Positions 41,591-50,232 of a stretch of DNA of 64,000 bases are shown here, in pieces. The translations under genes were made by a program, and so were the position numbers. The stretch is taken from contig JAFWQJ010000052.1 of NCBI GenBank assembly GCA_017545185.1, positions 124,001 to 188,000 on the forward strand. The letters are read 5' to 3'. Source of the stretch: Oscillospiraceae bacterium. GTDB lineage: Bacteria; Bacillota; Clostridia; Oscillospirales; Ruminococcaceae. The stretch's first letter is position 1, and each line of letters opens with the position of its first letter. Below the pieces are notes generated by a model. That model saw only the letters and a program-made list of their open reading frames with translations. It was not told where the DNA came from and searched no databases.

Positions 41591-41877
41591 GATGTATCTG
41601 CGATGCATTAGAAATGGGGCTCCGCCTAAACATGAAGAAACTTGTTTCTTCATGTTGAGCCCTGCCAAAGGGACATTGTCCCTTTGAAATCCCATTATGT
41701 GGGAATGGGAATGAGTCATCGAGCGACATAATGTGTTTTTATTAGATTTATGATTCCCTTCTACGCAGCAATAAGTTTCTAATTATGGGAGTCCAGAGGG
41801 ATAGTATTCCTCTGGCGGGGTTGGGCGGAGCCCATTCTGAATCATCGCGAAGCGATACATTATTACGGAGGAATGCG
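41591..41877. repeat. Intergenic palindromic repeat element, two inverted half-copies
   Basis: GGGCTCCGCC (41617-41626) recurs inverted as GGCGGAGCCC (41824-41833). Just inside each arm is a small hairpin: CAAAGGGA/TCCCTTTG (41666-41686) on the left, CCAGAGG/CCTCTGG (41793-41815) on the right; then AATCCCATTAT on the left and its counterpart ATTATGGGAG on the right. The left half carries an extra perfect 11-bp hairpin, ACATGAAGAAA/TTTCTTCATGT (41630-41655). The order of parts shows two diverged copies of one module facing each other. No gene is seen in the spacer, and the element runs to the start of the methyltransferase gene. Confidence 0.75.
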
Positions 41878-42594
41878 GTGGAATTTGAAGAATTGAAGGC
41901 GGGGCTGTATGTCTGCCGCAGTGAAACACACAGCTTCGGAACGGATGCCTTTTTGCTGACAGGATTTTCTTGCTATCGCCAGAGGGACCGCGTCTGCGAC
42001 CTCGGAACGGGCTGCGGCATCATTCCGATGCTCATGCAGCGCGACCGTCCGCCGCGGGAAATCTTCGCGGTTGACATTCAGCCGGATGCGATCAGCCAAC
42101 TGAAAATAGGGCTGGAACGGTCTGAGGGGAATCCTGCGATCATACCGATATGCGCGGATCTGCGCGATTTATGGGAAGGCGCGCCGCTGCATCAGCTGGA
42201 CCTTGTTACCTGCAATCCGCCGTATAAGGCAACGAATGCGGGCATCCTCTCGGACGACCCGCAGAAGCAGATCGCAAGGCATGAGATCGCCGGCGATATC
42301 GGGGATATCTGTGAAGCGGCGTCAAAGCTGCTGAAATATCATGGACGATTTTGCGTTTGCTGCCGGCCGGAGCGATTAGCCGATGTGATGTGCGCGATGC
42401 GTGCGCATGACATCGAACCGAAGCGGATGCGGCTGGTCTGCAAGACGCCGGAAAGTCCGCCGTGGCTCTTTCTGCTGGAGGGCAAGAAATTTGCAAAACC
42501 GTTCCTGCAGATCGAGCCGACACTGTTTGTGCGCTCCGGCGCCGGCATGACCGCCGAGGCCGCGCAGATCTGCCATTTTGGGGAGGGATACTGA
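41878..42594 (+). CDS. TrmN6-like tRNA1(Val) adenine-N6 methyltransferase
   Basis: A 238-residue Rossmann-fold SAM-dependent methyltransferase. It has motif I DLGTGCGIIPML, FAVDIQPDAISQ for motif II, and the catalytic NPPY (TCNPPYKA) typical of N6-adenine and related methylases. The start is GTG 41878, supported by GGAGG at 41867-41871; an upstream in-frame ATG at 41785 would translate the repeat element and is rejected. It overlaps rsmI by one base (TGATG), the same gene pairing seen in many Firmicutes, which supports a translation-related target. Confidence 0.88.
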   Translation: MEFEELKAGLYVCRSETHSFGTDAFLLTGFSCYRQRDRVCDLGTGCGIIPMLMQRDRPPREIFAVDIQPDAISQLKIGLERSEGNPAIIPICADLRDLWEGAPLHQLDLVTCNPPYKATNAGILSDDPQKQIARHEIAGDIGDICEAASKLLKYHGRFCVCCRPERLADVMCAMRAHDIEPKRMRLVCKTPESPPWLFLLEGKKFAKPFLQIEPTLFVRSGAGMTAEAAQICHFGEGY

Positions 42595-43421
42595 TGAGCG
42601 GAACGCTCTATCTGGTCGGCACGCCGATCGGCAACCTGCGGGATATCACCGAGCGGCAGCTCGAAATCCTCGATTCTGTGTCGTTTATCGCAGCCGAGGA
42701 CACCCGCGTCACGCGCAAGCTCCTTGCGCATTTTGACCTGCACACGACGCTTGTCAGCTATCACGAGCACAGCCCGGAATCTGTCATCAGCCAGATCATC
42801 GAGCGCCTGCTTGCGGGTGAGAACTGCGCCTGTGTCACGGACGCCGGAATGCCCTGCATCTCCGATCCGGGCGCGATTCTGGTGCAGCGGTGTATTGAGG
42901 AAAATATTGCGATTCAGGTCGTTCCGGGGCCGAGCGCGGTCGTTTCTGCACTTGCGATATCAGGGCAAGATACAACAAGATTCTGTTTTGAGGGATTTCT
43001 CTCTGTGACAAAAAAACAGCGGTATTCGCATCTGGAAGCACTCAAAAAGGAGCAGCGCACCATGGTCTTTTACGAGGCACCGCATAAGCTGCTCAATACG
43101 CTGAAGGATATGCTGGAAACATTCGGTGACCGTTCAATTTCGATCTGCCGCGAGTTGACGAAGATCCATGAGGAAGTACGCAAAACCACACTTTCCGAGG
43201 CAGTCGCGTATTACGAAGCGAACATTCCGCGCGGCGAATTTGTGCTGGTCGTCGCCGGTGCGAAGCCCGATGATTCCGACGCTCAGCCCCCGCTGGAAGC
43301 GGTCATCGCGATCGCGCGGGAGCGGATCGAAGCAGGAGAGCGCGCCTCGGATGTGTGCCGTTCGCTTGCTGCCGAGACCGGCTATCCCAAGCGCGTGCTG
43401 TATCAGGCAGTTACCCAGTGA
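42594..43421 (+). CDS. rsmI: 16S rRNA 2'-O-ribose C1402 methyltransferase
   Basis: The 275-residue tetrapyrrole-methylase-fold enzyme begins GTLYLVGTPIGNLRDIT and contains IAAEDTRVTRKLL, YHEHSP, VTDAGMPCISDPG, VVPGPSAVVSALAISG and FYEAPHKLLNTL, all RsmI hallmarks. It methylates the ribose of C1402 in the ribosomal decoding centre. GGGAGGGA is 5 bases before the ATG and the start overlaps the preceding stop. A bidirectional terminator separates it from coaX. Confidence 0.95.
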   Translation: MSGTLYLVGTPIGNLRDITERQLEILDSVSFIAAEDTRVTRKLLAHFDLHTTLVSYHEHSPESVISQIIERLLAGENCACVTDAGMPCISDPGAILVQRCIEENIAIQVVPGPSAVVSALAISGQDTTRFCFEGFLSVTKKQRYSHLEALKKEQRTMVFYEAPHKLLNTLKDMLETFGDRSISICRELTKIHEEVRKTTLSEAVAYYEANIPRGEFVLVVAGAKPDDSDAQPPLEAVIAIARERIEAGERASDVCRSLAAETGYPKRVLYQAVTQ

Positions 43422-43434
43422 GCAATAAAAACAA

Positions 43435-43466
43435 AACCCGCGCGGCTGCGAACCGTGCGGGTTATT
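43435..43466. terminator. Bidirectional terminator between rsmI and coaX
   Basis: AACCCGCGCGG (43435-43445) pairs with CCGTGCGGGTT (43453-43463) with one wobble; A-rich and T-rich flanks serve both directions. Confidence 0.85.
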
Positions 43467-43470
43467 TGTC

Positions 43471-44238
43471 TTAATTTGCCTTGCAATTCTTATAATACAA
43501 AGTATCCAGTCCCTTGAGCAGCAGCTCATCGTCGATGATGATCTCATGCCGGCAGTGCGGGACGATCAGCGGTGCAAGTCCGCCGCACGCGATGACGGTC
43601 GCGGGATAACCGAGCTCGTCGATCATGCGGTCAATCAGCGCGTCCATTGCGCCCGCGTTGCCGTAGACGACGCCCGCCTGCATCGAGGGGATCGTGTCCA
43701 TGTTGATGACCTTCTGCGGGGCTTTCAGCTGGATGTGCGGGAGCTGCGCGGTGCCGGATTCGAGCGATTCCAGCGCGATCGCGACGCCCGGGAAGATGAT
43801 GCCGCCGATAAAGTGCTTCTTGTCGTCCACGACGGTCATGGTCGTGGCGGTGCCCATGTCAATGATGATGCACGGCGCGCCGTAGTCCTCGATCGCGGCG
43901 ACTGCGCCGACGACCAGATCGGCACCGACGCCCTGCGGCAGAATATTGATGCCGGTTTTCATGCCCGGCCCGACGATCAGCGGGCGGATGCCGGTCAGCT
44001 TTTCGAGCGCGTTTGCCAGCAGCTCGGTCACCGGCGGCACAACGGACGAGATGATGCCGCCGTGCAGCTCTTTGATGTCGATTTTGTGCAGCTCAAGCAC
44101 CATTCTGACGAGCACGGCGTATTCCAGATCGGTTTTGTTGCGGTCGGTGTGCATCCGCTCGACGAACTCGACCTTATGGTCGTTCACGCAGCCGATGCAG
44201 ATATTGGAGTTGCCGATATCGACGGTAATGATTTTCAT
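43471..44238 (-). CDS. coaX: Type III pantothenate kinase
   Basis: A 255-residue ASKHA-fold kinase that catalyses the first step of CoA synthesis. The motifs are DIGNSNICIG at the N-terminus, GADLVVGAVAAIEDYG (substrate-binding Asp), and IDMGTATTMTVVD (phosphate-binding loop 2), followed by GGIIFPGV. It lies 14 bases downstream of an ECF-transporter S component, which suggests coupling of pantothenate uptake and phosphorylation. Confidence 0.95.
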   Translation of the reverse strand: MKIITVDIGNSNICIGCVNDHKVEFVERMHTDRNKTDLEYAVLVRMVLELHKIDIKELHGGIISSVVPPVTELLANALEKLTGIRPLIVGPGMKTGINILPQGVGADLVVGAVAAIEDYGAPCIIIDMGTATTMTVVDDKKHFIGGIIFPGVAIALESLESGTAQLPHIQLKAPQKVINMDTIPSMQAGVVYGNAGAMDALIDRMIDELGYPATVIACGGLAPLIVPHCRHEIIIDDELLLKGLDTLYYKNCKAN

Positions 44239-44252
44239 GTTTATGCCTTTCT

Positions 44253-44849
44253 TTATGCAGCAGATTCCGGCTTTTTGATGATATTCAGGATGCGGACGAT
44301 CGCAGTCGCGAGCACGAGATTGATCGCCAGCTCGATGACAAAGTTCAGTCCGACGAAGCCGAACAGGAAGAACGCGCCGACATTTTCATAGCCTGCGCCC
44401 GCGCCCCATTCCTTAACGGTATCAAGGAAGAATACGAGGCAGCCGAGCAGGAACACGCCGGTATTGACGACCGGGCAGACGATGCCTGCGCCGATGACGG
44501 CACCGAGCTTCGTTTTGTTCTCAAACAGCTGATACACGATGCCTGCGGCCGCACCGGCAAGGATGCCCTTCAGCAGGCAGGTGATGATTGTGCCGGGAAC
44601 GCTGATCGCGAGGAACGCGCCTGCGTCGGTCGCAAGGACCATGATGCCGAACACGAAGCCGAGCCATGCGCCGGCCTTCCAGCCGTAGAGCGCGGCACCG
44701 ACGATGATCGGGACGAGCACGAGCGTAATGCTGAACGTGCCGAAGCGGATGACGCTGCCGATCGCCTGCAGGACGATGACGAGCGCTGTCAGCACACCCA
44801 TGCCGACAATTGTCTTGACGTTGAACTTTGCGGTAGATTCTTTTGACAT
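44253..44849 (-). CDS. panT: ECF transporter S component, probably pantothenate-specific
   Basis: A 198-residue protein with five or six hydrophobic segments and the small ECF S-component layout: TIVGMGVLTALVIVLQ at the start of helix 1, FSITLVLVPIIVGAALYGWKAGAWLGF, and late Gly/Asn-rich helices. Such proteins bind a vitamin and use a shared EcfA-A'-T energising module. Substrate assignment rests on the adjoining coaX gene. GGAGGAGG precedes ATG 44849; an in-frame upstream ATG at 44972 lies in the leader and lacks a Shine-Dalgarno site. Confidence 0.78.
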   Translation of the reverse strand: MSKESTAKFNVKTIVGMGVLTALVIVLQAIGSVIRFGTFSITLVLVPIIVGAALYGWKAGAWLGFVFGIMVLATDAGAFLAISVPGTIITCLLKGILAGAAAGIVYQLFENKTKLGAVIGAGIVCPVVNTGVFLLGCLVFFLDTVKEWGAGAGYENVGAFFLFGFVGLNFVIELAINLVLATAIVRILNIIKKPESAA

Positions 44850-44978
44850 AAAAATGCCTCCTCCTGTTTTAATTCCCGCGCGGGGATATCGTACAAGCAC
44901 GGACACTTCCGGGCAGCATAGTATGCGGATCGCATCGATCAGACCGCAGTGCGTATCTGTTTCAGCACACACTATGCC
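44850..44978 (-). promoter_or_regulatory. Structured leader of the panT-coaX operon
   Basis: About 130 untranslated bases follow the predicted start. They can pair GCGGCATAG near the 5' end with CTATGCTGC further on, and contain an inner GCGG...CCGC stem with a GATCGAT core. The layout would suit a regulatory leader, but it matches no riboswitch family I recognise. Confidence 0.45.
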
Positions 44979-44984
44979 GCGTAT

Positions 44985-45013
44985 AGTATAGCATATTTTT
45001 TGATAAATGTCAA
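44985..45013 (-). promoter_or_regulatory. Promoter of the panT-coaX operon
   Basis: On the minus strand TTGACA (45013-45008) and TATACT (44990-44985), 17-base spacer. Confidence 0.85.
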
Positions 45014-45325
45014 TATTTGGCGGGATGATAATTCTCTGCAGATCATGACGATCTGACGTGCGGTTCTGTCAGATCATCTCCAAAACGCTGTGTCATTGTC
45101 GCCGGAATCAAAAAAGTTGCACCGAAACGTGCAACTTTTCCTTATTTCTGCGCCTTTAGCAGAGAGCGATACGGATGTCTGCGGTATTCGGTTTTCCGGA
45201 ATCGCAGCATTGCGGCATGTGAGCAGACCGGGCGTCGTCATTGGGGTCGATTCGTTTCCGGGAACGCCGAAGACAGGATGCGCTTTGGTACTTTGATAAT
45301 TGAATATGTCAAACGTCTGTACAGA
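45014..45325. other. Gene-free spacer with one strong hairpin
   Basis: AAAAGTTGCAC (45112-45122) and GTGCAACTTTT (45129-45139) form a perfect 11-bp stem with A/T flanks, usable as a terminator in either direction, probably for the minus-strand transcript that ends with the HD-domain gene. Nothing else is recognisable; a short open frame on the plus strand (45090-45296) has no ribosome-binding site or homologous features. Confidence 0.6.
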
Positions 45326-45937
45326 TCAGGCATTCTCCGGCTTTGGGCGCGGTTCCTTTTCAGAAAGCGCCTTCGCTGATGATTCCGTCGTTTTATCCAG
45401 CGTATCCTGCAGGATCTCCTGCCGGAGCGCGGTCAGCCATTCCGAGAACGCAGCCGCATCAAATGCGTATGTTTTGTTCAGTGTATACTCATTTTCCGAC
45501 CATGTGTCAAGCGGCGATTCATTATGCTGAATGAGCGCCTCCAGCTTATCGAGCGCGCGGAAGATTTTGGCCTCCTGCGTCTGCTGCGCCTGCATTTCCG
45601 CAAACAGCGCGGAGAACTCTGCTGCGGTATCCTGCGGCAGGGAAGCGACCCACTGTTCCAGCAGCGTATCCTCGGCGGCGCGTTCGGCGTCGGTCTTGGC
45701 AAATGTCGGGATATCGCCCGTGAAGCATTCGCCGAGGTCGTGGATCAGGCACATCCGGATGATCTTGTCGGTATCGGCATCGGGAAATTCGCCGCGCAGC
45801 AGCATCGCCATGAGCGCGGTGCGCCAGCTGTGCTCCGCGACGCTTTCGGGTCTGCGGTTTGATGTTGTACAGTGCCGCAGGGTATCCTTCAGCTTTTCTG
45901 CGGTATGCAGAATGTCAAGAAATTCGCGTGGATTCAT
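45326..45937 (-). CDS. HD-domain phosphohydrolase, YfbR-like
   Basis: The 203-residue product has HD-superfamily metal ligands: ESVAEHSWRTALMAMLL (H), CLIHDLGECFTGDIP (HD) and RALDKLEALIQH (distal D). YfbR-like enzymes of this size are 5'-deoxynucleotidases; the C-terminal 30 residues here are Lys/Glu/Pro-rich and unique. It begins 13 bases after the stop of a sugar ABC permease and may be the last gene of that transcript, although no functional link is obvious. Confidence 0.85.
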   Translation of the reverse strand: MNPREFLDILHTAEKLKDTLRHCTTSNRRPESVAEHSWRTALMAMLLRGEFPDADTDKIIRMCLIHDLGECFTGDIPTFAKTDAERAAEDTLLEQWVASLPQDTAAEFSALFAEMQAQQTQEAKIFRALDKLEALIQHNESPLDTWSENEYTLNKTYAFDAAAFSEWLTALRQEILQDTLDKTTESSAKALSEKEPRPKPENA

Positions 45938-45950
45938 AGTACATCAGCCT

Positions 45951-46802
45951 TTATCCTTTTATTCCGGCCGGTTCCGGGATGAAGTATCTCTGCGCCGCAA
46001 AATAAACCAAGATCTGCGGGAGCATCGCCGTCAGGCAGACCGCGAGCACGCGGTTCCATGCAAAACCGCTGTCCGCGTCCATAGAGAGCTTGACGAACAC
46101 CGAGACCGGATAGCGCGACGGCGTATTCACGTAGAGCAGCGGCCCCATGTAGTCGTTGACCGACCAGAGCAGCTGCAGCACGCCGACCGAGATCAGCACG
46201 GGACGCAGCTGCGGGATCAGCACATGCAGGAGCGTCTGGAAAGAGTTGCAGCCGTCCAGCGCAGCGGCCTCGTCGTAGGACTTCGGGATACTGCGGAAAA
46301 ACTGCATCAGCGCGATGATCAGCACGGTATCGCAGGCGCAGGCCGCCGGAACGATCAGCGGCAGATACGCCGGGGAGTCGATCCAGCCGAGACTGTGAAA
46401 CAGCATGAACTGCGGCACATAAAGCACGGTCTGCGGCAGAAACAGCGTAGAAAACAGCATCAGCATCAGCAGATGCCTGCCGCGGAACCGGAACCGCGCA
46501 AAGCCGTATGCGGTCAGCGTGACGGAGACAAGCGTCAGCAGCACCTTTGGCAGCGCGATCAGATAGGTATTGCGCATAGCGCGGAGCAGGCCGATCTGTC
46601 CGCCGTATGCGTCAAATGCTCTGCGCCAGCCGTCGAGCGTCGGGTGCAGCGGCAGGATTCCCGCAGAGGCAAACAGCTCCGGATTGTCCCGCAGCGTCGC
46701 ACCGGCGAGCCAGAGCAGGGGATAGATCATAAGGAAAGCCACGGCAGTCAGCAGCAGGTAGCGCAGCAATCGCTGACGGGCTTTGCGGCGTGCCTGCTTC
46801 AT
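45951..46802 (-). CDS. Carbohydrate ABC transporter permease, MalG type
   Basis: A 283-residue membrane protein with six hydrophobic segments. The EAA loop that contacts the ATPase is DEAAALDGCNSFQTLLHVLIPQLRP, typical of the CUT1 MalG-like permeases, with FLPQTVLYVPQFMLFHSLGW before it. It overlaps the MalF-type permease gene by 4 bases. The operon has no ATPase gene, so a shared MsmX-type ATPase encoded elsewhere is expected. Confidence 0.92.
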   Translation of the reverse strand: MKQARRKARQRLLRYLLLTAVAFLMIYPLLWLAGATLRDNPELFASAGILPLHPTLDGWRRAFDAYGGQIGLLRAMRNTYLIALPKVLLTLVSVTLTAYGFARFRFRGRHLLMLMLFSTLFLPQTVLYVPQFMLFHSLGWIDSPAYLPLIVPAACACDTVLIIALMQFFRSIPKSYDEAAALDGCNSFQTLLHVLIPQLRPVLISVGVLQLLWSVNDYMGPLLYVNTPSRYPVSVFVKLSMDADSGFAWNRVLAVCLTAMLPQILVYFAAQRYFIPEPAGIKG

Positions 46803-47686
46803 ACCGTGCCCTCCTCATCCGCAAAATAGACCAATTTCCGGCACAGCGGCAGCAGCATCGCGCTGAACGCCGCGCAGACCAGAAACTGCACCCATGCCAG
46901 CGCACAGGCATAGCCCATTTCATTGGCCGTGAACGCGCTCCGGTAGAGCAGCAGCGAGAGCAGCGTCGTGCCGCCGCGCGGGCCGCCCTCCGTGATAACG
47001 AACGGCGCATGAAATTCCTGCAGTGCCATGCAGAATGCAAGGATCACATTGTAAAAGAGAACCGGCGAGATCATCGGCAGGGTGATGCGGAAAAAACGCG
47101 TGATACTGCCCGCACCGTCCAGAGTTGCGGCATCGGTCAGCTCCTGCGGGATATCCTGCAGCGCCGCAAGAAACATCAGCATCGGCATCCCGAATTCCCA
47201 GACGCGCAGCAGAATGATGACCCACAGTGCCGTTTCCTGCCCGGAGAGCCATGTCACAGCAGGCAGATGCATCGCGGTCAGGATGCCGTTGACGACGCCG
47301 TGATCGCGGAACATCGCCTTCCAGAGCACCGCCGCCGCAACCGATCCGCCGAGGATCGAGGGCAGATAACAGAGTGTCCGGAACAGCCGAAGCCCGCGGA
47401 GCGGCTTTGTCAGCAGAACGGCCGTCAGCAGGGCCGCCGCGATCTTCAGCGGGACGGAGAGCACCGCGAATTTCAGCGTCAGGCCGATCGCCCGGAGCGA
47501 TTCACTCTCCGTGAAAATGCGGACATAATTCATCAGACCGGTCTGCGAAATGCCGCGGAACAGGTGCAGATCGGTGAACCCGCAGAACAGCGAGTACAGC
47601 ATCGGCGCAGCCTGAAACAGCAGAAATCCGAGCAGCCACGGCAAAAGATACAGCCGGTTCAGATGCTTTTTTGCAGGACGCTTCAT
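46799..47686 (-). CDS. Carbohydrate ABC transporter permease, MalF type
   Basis: The 295-residue protein begins with LYLLPWLLGFLLFQAAPMLYSLF, the usual first helix of CUT1 MalF-like permeases. Its EAA loop is ELTDAATLDGAGSITRFFRITLPMISP. It overlaps the GH105 gene by 4 bases upstream and the MalG-type gene by 4 bases downstream. The pair would import an oligosaccharide delivered by the lipoprotein encoded at 48771-50057. Confidence 0.92.
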   Translation of the reverse strand: MKRPAKKHLNRLYLLPWLLGFLLFQAAPMLYSLFCGFTDLHLFRGISQTGLMNYVRIFTESESLRAIGLTLKFAVLSVPLKIAAALLTAVLLTKPLRGLRLFRTLCYLPSILGGSVAAAVLWKAMFRDHGVVNGILTAMHLPAVTWLSGQETALWVIILLRVWEFGMPMLMFLAALQDIPQELTDAATLDGAGSITRFFRITLPMISPVLFYNVILAFCMALQEFHAPFVITEGGPRGGTTLLSLLLYRSAFTANEMGYACALAWVQFLVCAAFSAMLLPLCRKLVYFADEEGTV

Positions 47687-48774
47687 CGTCGCGCCCCGTT
47701 TCGGTACATGCGCGCCGTGGCCTCTGCGCGCATCAGGAAGCCGACGCCCTTCGGGTCGTTTTCGGTGACCGGCTCCGAGAGATAATATGCGCAGCTGCCG
47801 TCGCGGTAGGGTTCCCCGCCGAGTCCCGCGGAGACGCAGATATCGGTCAGGCGGATGCCCTCCTCGGTCTCCCAGATTTTCTGCGACTTTACATTTTCCA
47901 GTATCGAACGCCCGATCTCATAGAACGGCGCGTCAAGAAGTCCCGCTCCGGCGCCGCGCATCATGCTGTATGCTGCCATGAGACTGCCGGATGTTTCGGT
48001 ATAATTGCCGGCGGCATCGGGGCGGTCGATGACCTGATAAAACAGTCCGTCCTCTGCCTGATACCGCAGCAGTGCGGTGACGGCTTCATTTAACATATCC
48101 GATAATTCCTTTTTTATATCCGCCTGCTTTTCCGGCAGCAGGACGGCGGTGTCGGTCAGCGCTGCGAGCAGCCAGCCCATGCCGCGCAGCCAGAATGCCG
48201 CGGAACAGCCGGTCTCCTTGTCCGCCCATGCCTGCTCCCGCGATTCGTCCAGACCGTGCCGGTAAAGACCGGTCCTGCCGTCGCGCAGGTGTGCCCGGAT
48301 ATACCGGAAGCAGTGCTGCACCTCGCGGAACAGTTCCGCACTGCCGGTCATGTCCGCGTAGGCCGTGAAGAACGGCGCGGCCATAAAGCAGCCGTCCAGC
48401 CAGACCTGATGCGGATAAATGCCCTTGTGCCAGCAAAGGCCGCTGTCCGTCCGCGGATGCTGCCGCAGCTGTTCGATCTGACTGCCGATCGCGAGGCGGT
48501 AGCGTTCCTCTTTCGTTTGCGCCCATGCAAAGAACAGCAGCTTGCAGCTGTTGAAGCTGTCAAGGCTGTATCTCGATGCCGGATAATCCGCGATCGTTCC
48601 GTCCTGACCGATGCGGCAGGACAGGTATTCCAGAATGAAATCTGCGTACCGCGCATCACCGGATGCATGATACATATCCTCGCATCCGAGCAGCACGCAG
48701 CCGTCCTCATAATTCCAGTAGGGCTTATAAGGACGGTAAGACGCAAGATATTGCTGAAAGAATGAATCCGTCAT
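47683..48774 (-). CDS. Unsaturated rhamnogalacturonyl hydrolase (GH105)
   Basis: A 363-residue alpha/alpha-barrel enzyme without a signal peptide, thus cytoplasmic. The motifs fit YteR/YesR: NYEDGCVLLG, CWHKGIYPHQVWLDGCFMAAPFF (the HQVWLDG segment holds the catalytic Asp), AFWLRGMGWLLAAL, and TETSGSLMAAYSMMRG. It removes unsaturated galacturonyl residues from rhamnogalacturonan disaccharides. GGAG precedes ATG 48774, which overlaps the binding-protein stop by 4 bases; a longer in-frame start at 49002 is not supported. Its place between transporter genes indicates uptake and cleavage of pectin-derived oligosaccharides. Confidence 0.9.
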   Translation of the reverse strand: MTDSFFQQYLASYRPYKPYWNYEDGCVLLGCEDMYHASGDARYADFILEYLSCRIGQDGTIADYPASRYSLDSFNSCKLLFFAWAQTKEERYRLAIGSQIEQLRQHPRTDSGLCWHKGIYPHQVWLDGCFMAAPFFTAYADMTGSAELFREVQHCFRYIRAHLRDGRTGLYRHGLDESREQAWADKETGCSAAFWLRGMGWLLAALTDTAVLLPEKQADIKKELSDMLNEAVTALLRYQAEDGLFYQVIDRPDAAGNYTETSGSLMAAYSMMRGAGAGLLDAPFYEIGRSILENVKSQKIWETEEGIRLTDICVSAGLGGEPYRDGSCAYYLSEPVTENDPKGVGFLMRAEATARMYRNGARR

Positions 48775-50057
48775 GGCGATTCTCCGCTGACGACAGCCTG
48801 GATTCCGGCAATCAGCCGTTCTGCCGCCACGGAAACCGGATAATCGCCGTAGCTCAGCCCGGTAAACACATCCTCGTATACGCCGCTGACACCCTTGAGG
48901 GACGCGTGCTCGAAATCCGGGTCGATCCGGAATTGCATCCACGCTGTCATGCGGCGGTTCGCCTCTGCGGAGATGTCCCCCAACAGCCCCGCATCGCTGC
49001 AAATTTCATATCCCTTTTTGTTGAGCGGGATCCCGCGCTCCGTGCCGAGTATTTTCACGGTCTCCGGATCGCTGACCAGATCGGAGATCAGCTTCGCGCA
49101 GGTCTCCGGATATTTTGTATGCTTCGAGATCGCAAAGCAGAGCGAGATCTTGGAAAAGCCGCCGTGATAATCACCGAGATCGGTGAAATATTCGCCGACG
49201 GTGAGCGTCTGCCCCTCGCTTAATGCGCTGACGAATTTGCCTGCCGAGGAATCCCATTCGTAGATCCCGGCATATCTGCCCGTGATATAGTTTTCGTCCT
49301 TGTCAAAGCTGTCCGCGCCGCCGCCCGCGATCTGCTTCAGCGGCGGGATGACATGATCCTGCTCCATTCTGCAGATCGTTTCAAGACCCTTTTCGATCTC
49401 CGCCTGCGAATACTGCAGACTGCCGTCCCCGACCCATTCTCTGCCGTATTCGCACTGCAGCAGATATACGAGAAACAGCATCCGGTCGTACCAGCCGAGT
49501 GCCAGCGGATAATAATCCGCGCCGAGCGTTTCCGCAAAGATTCTGCCCGCTGCGCAGAGCTCCGAGAAGCTTCCGGGGACGGAGAGCCCCGCCTTTTCAA
49601 AGGTCGTTTCGTTCCACAGAAAGACCCTGCCCGTCCGGCTGACCGGCACGGCGAGCAGTCTGCCGTCCGCGGTGCACATATCGAGCACATCGGCATCATA
49701 CTGCGTCAGATCAATGATATCGCTGTAATCCCGCAGGTCGAGGAAGCCGGTCGTTTCCGAGCTGTAATCGAAAAGCCAGTTCCGGTTGACCTGCATGACA
49801 TCTGCTTCGGTCCCGGCATAGAGTGCTGCCGCTGCCGCTTCCTCCCAGCCGCTCCACGCGCCGTATTCGGTGCGCACCTCGACGCCGGGATGCGACGCGG
49901 AAAAACGCTCCGCGGCCGTAATTGTCGCCTGATGACGGGAATCCCCGCCCCACCACGAAAACCGGATCTCCTGCTGACCGTCCGCAGTTCTGCCGCAGCC
50001 GGTCAGAGAAAACAGAATCACAGCAGCGATGCACAGTGCCCCCACACGTTTTTGCAT
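48771..50057 (-). CDS. ABC transporter sugar-binding lipoprotein
   Basis: The 428-residue protein starts with a lipoprotein signal (lipobox LTGC at about residues 18-21). It matches family-1 solute-binding proteins with IRFSWWGGDSRHQATITAAERF, a DVMQVNRNWLFDYS segment, LAVPVSRTGRVFLWNE and DFEHASLKGVSGVYEDVFTGLSYG near the C-terminus. It captures an oligosaccharide outside the membrane for the two permeases. It is the first gene of the operon, with its own TTGACA/TATAAT promoter and AGGAG 8 bases before the ATG. Confidence 0.92.
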   Translation of the reverse strand: MQKRVGALCIAAVILFSLTGCGRTADGQQEIRFSWWGGDSRHQATITAAERFSASHPGVEVRTEYGAWSGWEEAAAAALYAGTEADVMQVNRNWLFDYSSETTGFLDLRDYSDIIDLTQYDADVLDMCTADGRLLAVPVSRTGRVFLWNETTFEKAGLSVPGSFSELCAAGRIFAETLGADYYPLALGWYDRMLFLVYLLQCEYGREWVGDGSLQYSQAEIEKGLETICRMEQDHVIPPLKQIAGGGADSFDKDENYITGRYAGIYEWDSSAGKFVSALSEGQTLTVGEYFTDLGDYHGGFSKISLCFAISKHTKYPETCAKLISDLVSDPETVKILGTERGIPLNKKGYEICSDAGLLGDISAEANRRMTAWMQFRIDPDFEHASLKGVSGVYEDVFTGLSYGDYPVSVAAERLIAGIQAVVSGESP

Positions 50058-50071
50058 AATACACTCCTGTC

Positions 50072-50093
50072 AGCAGGCGGAAAACCGCCCGCT
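50072..50093 (-). promoter_or_regulatory. Leader hairpin of the sugar ABC operon
   Basis: In the minus-strand RNA AGCGGGCGG pairs with CCGCCTGCT around a UUUU loop, between the predicted start and the ribosome-binding site. It may act in stability or regulation. Confidence 0.45.
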
Positions 50094-50112
50094 CTTGTTA
50101 TTTTCCGACTCT

Positions 50113-50141
50113 ATTATATCGGAAAACCGCTGTTTTGTCAA
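50113..50141 (-). promoter_or_regulatory. Promoter of the sugar ABC operon
   Basis: On the minus strand TTGACA (50141-50136) and TATAAT (50118-50113), exactly 17 bases apart. Confidence 0.88.
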
Positions 50142-50197
50142 TGTGCGGGAATCCGCAATATCTGACCGGGTGCCGGAAAAACACCGCATTCTGCTGC

Positions 50198-50226
50198 TTG
50201 ACAAATTCGGCATTATATGGTATACT
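50198..50226 (+). promoter_or_regulatory. Distal promoter upstream of the atp operon
   Basis: TTGACA (50198-50203) and TATACT (50221-50226) with a 17-base spacer. The 14 bases TATGGTATACTGTG are repeated at the proximal promoter 150 bases downstream. Confidence 0.82.
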
Positions 50227-50232
50227 GTGTCA

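Noticed and set aside
41785-41877. Upstream in-frame ATG extending the TrmN6-like methyltransferase by 31 residues
   Set aside because: The extension would be encoded by the palindromic repeat element; GTG 41878 has a perfectly placed GGAGG.
45090-45296. Short plus-strand open frame in the spacer before the HD-domain gene
   Set aside because: It has no ribosome-binding site, crosses a terminator-like hairpin and shows no recognisable features.
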